From positions 806,001 through 870,000 of the forward strand of contig NZ_PXYG01000001.1 of assembly GCF_003012775.1 (NCBI RefSeq): a stretch of DNA of 64,000 bases, in the 5' to 3' direction. This DNA comes from Zobellella endophytica (lineage in GTDB: Bacteria; Pseudomonadota; Gammaproteobacteria; Enterobacterales; Aeromonadaceae). The translations under genes were made by a program, and so were the position numbers. Positions within the stretch are counted from its first letter, which is position 1. The number at the start of each line of letters is the position of its first letter. A model generated the notes under the pieces. It had not been told where the DNA came from. It saw only the letters and a list, made by a program, of their open reading frames with translations, and did not search any database. Below, piece by piece: positions 59,770 to 64,000 of this stretch.

Positions 59770-59876
59770 CCGTTGCGCTCGGGGCCATTACTTGCCACAA
59801 TCCTGCGGTTAACTTAAGTTCAGGTTCAATTACTTAGCAGCCCGTTCCGGGATAAATAATGGCTCAGGAGCCCCAG

Positions 59877-60509
59877 ATGAAAATGCGTTTAACCTTTGCT
59901 GCCCTGGCAGTGGCCGGCTTGTCTTTCGGCGCCAGCGCCGCCACCTTCGACGCCCCCCTGCCCTACCACATCCTGCTGGTTGACGGCAAAAAAACCGATC
60001 ACAGCATCATGCGCGCCGTGCATTCCGTCGAGGTCGCCGGCGGCAAGCACCAGTTCGCCGTCACCTATATCAAGGACTTCTCCACCCGCAGCGACATCCG
60101 GGTGATGAACGGCGATCCGGTGATCATCGAGGCCGATGTGCCGGCCGATGCCCAGCTGACCCTGAGCTACAAGGAGCCGCTGAACTACCAGGGCGCCCGC
60201 CAGTTCCTGCAGCAGCAGGAAGCCGAACTCACCCTGGTGGACAAACGCACCGGCCAGCCCCTGGATGCCGAGATTTACACCATACTCCGTCCCGCCGGCA
60301 TGGACACCGCCCGGGGTATCCAGGATTATCTGGAAGAGAATGGCAAGGCGTTCGGAGGCCGCACCGAAGCCGCCGTGGCCGCCGCCCAGGAAAAATTTGG
60401 CGACGCGGCGGTCGACGCCGATGCGCTGGAGATGCTGAAGCACTGGTGGGGAGCCGCCGACAAGGACACCCGCCGGGCCTTCCAGATCTGGATGATCCAG
60501 CAACAGTAA
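59877..60509 (+). CDS. yccT: DUF2057 periplasmic protein YccT
   Basis: 210 residues with a signal peptide ('LTFAALAVAGLSFGASA') and the UPF0319/DUF2057 core ('HILLVDGKKTDHS', 'HQFAVTYIKDF', 'PVIIEADVPADAQLTL'). In Enterobacteriaceae YccT has been linked to curli and biofilm control; its role here is unknown. The ATG at 59877 follows AGGAG. Confidence 0.85.
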   Translation: MKMRLTFAALAVAGLSFGASAATFDAPLPYHILLVDGKKTDHSIMRAVHSVEVAGGKHQFAVTYIKDFSTRSDIRVMNGDPVIIEADVPADAQLTLSYKEPLNYQGARQFLQQQEAELTLVDKRTGQPLDAEIYTILRPAGMDTARGIQDYLEENGKAFGGRTEAAVAAAQEKFGDAAVDADALEMLKHWWGAADKDTRRAFQIWMIQQQ

Positions 60510-60524
60510 CCGGCAGGCTTTGTG

Positions 60525-60554
60525 TAAAAAAGGCACCCTCGGGTGCCTTTTTTG
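60525..60554. terminator. bidirectional terminator after yccT
   Basis: AAAAAAGGCACCC, loop TC, GGGTGCCTTTTTT: a perfect stem with flanking A and T runs, serving the convergent yccT and DUF924 genes. Confidence 0.95.
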
Positions 60555-60559
60555 CCAGG

Positions 60560-61096
60560 TTAAAAGCTGGATCCAGGCTGTTGCAGGAACTGCTCTTCCT
60601 CTTCCGTGGACTCCCGCCCCAGGATGGCGTTGCGATGGGGATAACGCCCGAAACGGGCGATGATGTCCCGGTGGCGCACCTCGTACTCCAGGTTATCGCG
60701 CAGGCCGTTCTTCTCGAACAGCGCCAGGGCCACGTCGTGCACCTTCAGCGATTCGCTGTGCATGAAAGGCATGTAGAGAAACAGCCGCTGCTGCTGGGTC
60801 AGGCCGCGCTCGGCGCCCTGGCTTATCGCTTCCTGGGCCAGCACCAGGGCCATGCCGTCGGCGGCGAAGGCCTGGGGCCGGTCCCGGTAAATATTGCGGG
60901 AAAACTGATCGAGCACGATGATCTCGGCCAGCCGCCCCTGTACCCGGCTGCGCCACTCGAACAACTCGCCCCGGCAGGCCTGGTGGTGCAGCTTGCCGAA
61001 ACGGCGACGGATATCCAAATCCAGGGACGCGCTCTTCTGCCACCATTGGGCCGGCGCCAGCTCTTCAAACCAGAAATGCAGTACGGACTGATACAT
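60560..61096 (-). CDS. DUF924 family protein
   Basis: 178 residues, all-helical: 'VLHFWFEELAPAQWWQKSAS', 'IIVLDQFSRNIYRDRPQAFA', 'RLFLYMPFMHSES', 'IARFGRYPHRNAILGR'. These strongly conserved blocks define DUF924 (TPR-like fold). Function is unknown. Confidence 0.9.
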   Translation of the reverse strand: MYQSVLHFWFEELAPAQWWQKSASLDLDIRRRFGKLHHQACRGELFEWRSRVQGRLAEIIVLDQFSRNIYRDRPQAFAADGMALVLAQEAISQGAERGLTQQQRLFLYMPFMHSESLKVHDVALALFEKNGLRDNLEYEVRHRDIIARFGRYPHRNAILGRESTEEEEQFLQQPGSSF

Positions 61097-61158
61097 GAAA
61101 TTCCCCTATACGATGGCTTCGTGGCCACAGTATAGGGGATGGGCAGGCAATGACGGGG

Positions 61159-62526
61159 TCAGAACACCAGATGGGCGATGAGGGCGATCACCGGCAGGGT
61201 GACCAGGGTGCGCAGCAGGAAGATCACGAACAGCTCGACGATGTTCACCGGGATCTTGCTGCCCAGCAGCAGGGCACCCACTTCAGACATGTAAATCAGC
61301 TGGGTCACCGACAGGGCGGCAATCACGAAACGGGTCATGTCGCTCTCGATGGAGGTGGCGAGAATGGCCGGGATAAACATGTCGGCAAAACCCACCACTA
61401 TGGTCTCGGAGGCGGCGGCGGCGTCGGGGATCTGCAACAGCTCCAGCAACGGCACGAACGGCAGGCCCAGCCAGGTGAACAGCGGCGTGGTCTCGGCAAC
61501 GACCAGCGCCAGGGTACCGAAGGCCATCACCACCGGCAACACGCCGAACAGCATGTCCAGCGCGTTGTGGACGCCGGTGCGGGCGACCTGGCCCAGTCCC
61601 TGCACCTTGCCGGCCCGGGCCAGCGCCAACGCATAGCCATGCCCCAGGCGGGAATAGCCGGCGGGGGTGCTTTCATCATTGGCCGGCCGGGGCTCGCCAT
61701 TGATGAAAGTGTCTTTTTTCCAGCACAGGGGCGGCAGCCGCGGTACGACGATGGCCGCCACTATGCCGGCCACGCACACCGCCAGGTAAAACTGCACGAA
61801 CATGTGCTCCAGCTTCACCTGGGCCAGTACCACCAGGCTGAAAGTGATGGACACCGCGGAAAAGGTGGTACCGATCACCGCCGCTTCCCGCTGGGTATAA
61901 TGATGGCCTTCGTACTGCTTGCTGGTCAGCAGGATGCCGACGCTGCCGTCGCCCAGCCAGGAGGCCATGCAGTCCACCGCCGAACGACCGGGCAGGCGGA
62001 ACACCGGGCGCATCAGGCCGGTGAGCAGGGTGCCCACGAACTCCAGCAGCCCGAAGTCCAGCAGCAGCGGCAGCAGCAGGCCGGCAAAGATAAACACCGC
62101 GAACAGCACCGGCAGCAGATCGTTCAGTACCAGGCCGCCGGTATCACCGCTGTAGAGCATCTCGGGGCCGGACTGGGTGAACACCATCAGCACGAAGGTC
62201 GCGCCCAGCAAGCGGCTCAGCAGCCATACCGGACGGACGTTGAACAGGGTATTGAGAAACCGGCTGTTGGTGATGAAAGCCGGTCTGAGCAGGCTGGCCA
62301 GCAACGAAATCGCGGCCGACAGGGTGATCAGCACGGTGACAATGGTGGTCAGCCAGCCGGCCAACAGCGCCTGCAGTCCCTTGGCCAGTACCGCTATCAT
62401 GATGGTGAGATCGCCGTTGTAGCTGACCGGGGTCATAAACAGCAGGATCCCCGCCAATGAGGGCAGCAAAAACATCAGCAGGTTCCTTCTGCTTGCCGCA
62501 GCCTGCCCCGTCAAGGTCTTTTCCAT
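61159..62526 (-). CDS. yjiH: YjiH-family membrane protein (nucleoside-recognition/Gate domain)
   Basis: 455 residues, about 10-12 helices. The Gate domain segments 'GLPFVPLLELLQIPDAAAAS' and 'IVVGFADMFIPAILATSIES' and the final 'LFVIFLLRTLVTLPVIALIA' match E. coli YjiH. It is probably a transporter of small organic acids or nucleoside-like solutes; substrate unknown. ATG at 62526 with AAGGAAGGAG before it. The AT-rich upstream region (62527-62820) is its control region. Confidence 0.85.
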   Translation of the reverse strand: MEKTLTGQAAASRRNLLMFLLPSLAGILLFMTPVSYNGDLTIMIAVLAKGLQALLAGWLTTIVTVLITLSAAISLLASLLRPAFITNSRFLNTLFNVRPVWLLSRLLGATFVLMVFTQSGPEMLYSGDTGGLVLNDLLPVLFAVFIFAGLLLPLLLDFGLLEFVGTLLTGLMRPVFRLPGRSAVDCMASWLGDGSVGILLTSKQYEGHHYTQREAAVIGTTFSAVSITFSLVVLAQVKLEHMFVQFYLAVCVAGIVAAIVVPRLPPLCWKKDTFINGEPRPANDESTPAGYSRLGHGYALALARAGKVQGLGQVARTGVHNALDMLFGVLPVVMAFGTLALVVAETTPLFTWLGLPFVPLLELLQIPDAAAASETIVVGFADMFIPAILATSIESDMTRFVIAALSVTQLIYMSEVGALLLGSKIPVNIVELFVIFLLRTLVTLPVIALIAHLVF

Positions 62527-62820
62527 GGTTACTCCTTCCTTATCAGGCACCACACCCAACTCGGCTAAAAAAGGGTATAAACTGCACTTTCATGCAGCCC
62601 GGCAAACCGACCCAGAATAAAAACAACCATTCAGTGAATAAATTGTCGATAACGAGAAAGTTTGCTGAATACTTATTTTATAGCCAAATATATTTAATCA
62701 AAAGAATTAATCAAAACATAAACCCATAAACAAACATGTTGTTAGATATTTGTTCTGATTTGTTAATATCAGGCGAGGAGTATAAGGATTTTGTATCCTC
62801 ATGCCAACAGATCCGGCGCA
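62527..62820. other. AT-rich control region upstream of yjiH
   Basis: About 290 bp of unusually AT-rich DNA (TTTTATAGCCAAATATATTT and similar) with no supported gene. Several -10-like hexamers are present. Such composition in a GC-rich genome suggests a multi-factor or H-NS-sensitive promoter. Confidence 0.4.
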
Positions 62821-62825
62821 CAAAA

Positions 62826-62851
62826 TAGAAAAGGCTGCCAATGCAGCCTCA
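62826..62851 (-). terminator. tpm terminator
   Basis: On the minus strand AGGCTGC, loop ATT, GGCAGCC followed by TTTTCTATTTTG, 24 bp after the tpm stop. Confidence 0.88.
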
Positions 62852-62874
62852 TTCAGAGCCAGTCTTGACCCTGT

Positions 62875-63531
62875 TCACGTCTTGCGGCGCAGGGCGAAAC
62901 AGAGCTCATCGAAAAACGCGCGCTCGCCGCTGGCCACCAGGGGATGGCTGTCGCCCTCTTCCAGCCGACCCAGCAGCTCGATGTCGAAATCGTCACCAAA
63001 CAGGCGGTACACCTCGGCTTCGTTCACGGCAAAAGGCGGGGCCTCATGCTGCACCGGGGCATAATCCAGTGTGACCAGCAGCATGGCGGCCCCGGGACGC
63101 AACAACCGGGCCAGCAGCCCGGCGTAGGAGCGGCGCCAGGCTTCGGGCAAGGCGATCAGCGCGGCCCTGTCGTAGGCGGCATCGAAACATCGCGCCAGGC
63201 TCTCGGCCTGGAAGAAATCGCCCTGATACAGACTGATCCCCCGGGCCTGCCAGCACTGGAAGTGATGCAACGACTGCTGCAGGGGAGCCACCCCGGCTTC
63301 GCGAAAAAAGTCGTGTACCGCCAGCGGCGACAGCTCGAAACCGGCCACCGGGTGCCCCCGCTCCGCCAGCCAGTGCATGTCCAGGCTTTTGCCGCAGAGG
63401 GGGACCAGCACCTCGCTCTGCGCAGCAACGCCCAGTTGCTGCCAGCAGCGGCGCAGATGGTCATTCACCTGTTGTTGATGAAAACCGATACGGGATGACT
63501 GCCAGCGGTCATGCCAGAATTGTGCGTCCAT
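62875..63531 (-). CDS. tpm: thiopurine S-methyltransferase
   Basis: 218 residues. 'MDAQFWHDRWQSSRIGFHQQ', the SAM loop 'VLVPLCGKSLDMHWLAERGH' and 'DRAALIALPEAWRRSYAGLL' match bacterial Tpm, which methylates thiopurines and, in several bacteria, selenite and tellurite. Single-gene unit. Confidence 0.94.
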   Translation of the reverse strand: MDAQFWHDRWQSSRIGFHQQQVNDHLRRCWQQLGVAAQSEVLVPLCGKSLDMHWLAERGHPVAGFELSPLAVHDFFREAGVAPLQQSLHHFQCWQARGISLYQGDFFQAESLARCFDAAYDRAALIALPEAWRRSYAGLLARLLRPGAAMLLVTLDYAPVQHEAPPFAVNEAEVYRLFGDDFDIELLGRLEEGDSHPLVASGERAFFDELCFALRRKT

Positions 63532-63586
63532 ATGATGCTTCCTGTTACTCGGGAAGGAACACTATCGCAGGACGGTGCGGCCGGCA

Positions 63587-63784
63587 TCAAGTATTGGGCT
63601 TGAACTGGTTGCTGCTGGCATCGTAGTGGTAGCCTATCTGGGACATGCGCGCGTTCAGGCGCCCCCCGTCCAGATCATAGAGTGCCAGCAGCGACGCCAG
63701 GCTGTCGCATTCCAGCCGCAATTTCTCGTTGATGATACTGAGCGCCATATGGCTGTCCATGTGTTCGAGCTGCACTGCATCCAT
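63587..63784 (-). CDS. DUF4250 small protein
   Basis: 65 residues: 'ALSIINEKLRLECDSLASLL', 'YDLDGGRLNARMSQIGYHYD' and 'NQFKP' agree with the DUF4250 pattern. Cytosolic, function unknown. GGGGAG ribosome site before the ATG. Divergent from the SOS-controlled gene at the window end. Confidence 0.82.
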   Translation of the reverse strand: MDAVQLEHMDSHMALSIINEKLRLECDSLASLLALYDLDGGRLNARMSQIGYHYDASSNQFKPNT

Positions 63785-63849
63785 TGCGGTTCTCCCCTCT
63801 TGCTTTTCGCTCAGTATAGCCCGCCGGATCCGCCCCGCCCCACACCAAC

Positions 63850-63869
63850 AACTGTAAATTTAAACAGTG
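63850..63869 (+). promoter_or_regulatory. LexA box 1
   Basis: AACTGTAAATTTAAACAGTG has the CTG-N10-CAG form with a fully AT centre. It lies 91 bp before the ATG at 63941, overlapping the upstream promoter zone (TTGACC at 63876). Confidence 0.85.
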
Positions 63870-63899
63870 TTTTTCTTGACCTGCGACAACCATGAATAA

Positions 63900-63919
63900 T
63901 ACTGTATATATAGACAGTG
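63900..63919 (+). promoter_or_regulatory. LexA box 2
   Basis: TACTGTATATATAGACAGTG differs from the ideal E. coli SOS box TACTGTATATATATACAGTA at two positions. It lies 21 bp before the ATG, so it should cover the -10 or transcription start of the downstream gene. Its centre is 50 bp from that of box 1. Confidence 0.93.
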
Positions 63920-63940
63920 TATGAACAACAAGGATTGCAC

Positions 63941-64000
63941 ATGGCTACCATCTTGTTATCTCGCAAACGGGCTTTCCATTCTTTGTCCCGCCAGTGGGCT
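63941..64000 (+). CDS. start of an SOS-controlled gene, cut by the window end
   Basis: An ATG with AAGGA 6 bp before it opens a frame of 20 codons to the window end ('MATILLSRKRAFHSL...'). The double LexA box makes it a tightly repressed damage-response gene. The first residues do not identify it; a cell-division inhibitor (SulA-like) or a mutagenesis gene would fit the control pattern. Another ATG at 63921 is open but has no ribosome site. Confidence 0.6.
   Translation, partial: MATILLSRKRAFHSLSRQWA

Overview
The window is one piece of a GC-rich gammaproteobacterial chromosome. Nearly all genes are housekeeping genes with close Escherichia coli counterparts in E. coli-like clusters: hisGDCBHAF-hisIE, elyC/cmoM-mukF-mukE-mukB, rsxABCDGE-nth, and ybaN-apt-dnaX-ybaB-recR. 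The MukBEF condensin, a Tus protein, CysB, a Vibrio-type zinc uptake operon (zrg) and an OmpU/OmpC-like porin together point to the Enterobacterales/Vibrionales/Aeromonadales group. The high GC suggests a marine member of Aeromonadaceae (Zobellella/Oceanimonas-like). That placement is an inference; no rRNA gene or other taxonomic marker is present.

Layout. 1-7.2 kb: the complete histidine operon, with only the terminator half of its attenuator inside the window. 7.3-12.5 kb: an AraJ-like exporter; tus, with a Ter-like site abutting its start codon; a Fur-boxed Bcr/CflA exporter; aspC. 12.5-18.1 kb: an accessory island with all genes on the minus strand and falling GC. It holds a frameshifted tautomerase, truncated acetyltransferases, a lipoprotein, PhzF, DUF523, VOC and LysE genes, and a DJ-1/PfpI gene. 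The DJ-1 gene is flanked by two integron attC sites, one of them about 123 bp and like the Vibrio VCR. No integrase is visible, so this looks like a cassette remnant. 18.1-19.4 kb: a small outer-membrane protein and short palindromic repeats. 19.4-27.6 kb: mukB, mukE, mukF, cmoM, and divergent elyC. 27.7-31.7 kb: tpiA, pfkA, a Cys-rich microprotein and a diguanylate cyclase. 31.9-39 kb: a TSUP exporter, rsxABCDGE and nth.

39.1-41.8 kb: a DUF1538 membrane protein, an atypical PII-like protein and a CBS-pair protein in one tight operon, followed by gloA. 41.9-49.6 kb: cysB, a coiled-coil membrane protein with yecM, the divergent ynfM/ynfL pair, and a zinc operon (zrgA, ABC ATPase, permease, DUF3299) behind a near-perfect Zur box. 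49.7-55.6 kb: recR, ybaB, dnaX, apt, ybaN, dusC and a DksA-type zinc-finger gene. dnaX keeps the A AAA AAG programmed-frameshift site and has two hexanucleotide repeat tracts in its tau-only part. 55.7-64 kb: porin, dinG with an altered Fe-S ligand set, a second TSUP exporter, yccT, a DUF924 gene, yjiH, tpm, a DUF4250 gene, and two LexA boxes in front of a gene cut off by the window end.

Tandem heptanucleotide tracts occur in three intergenic spots (41.8, 50.3 and 55.6 kb), two of them with exactly eight copies. The least explained items are the DUF1538-PII-CBS operon, the cassette remnant, the Tus/Ter arrangement and the repeat tracts.
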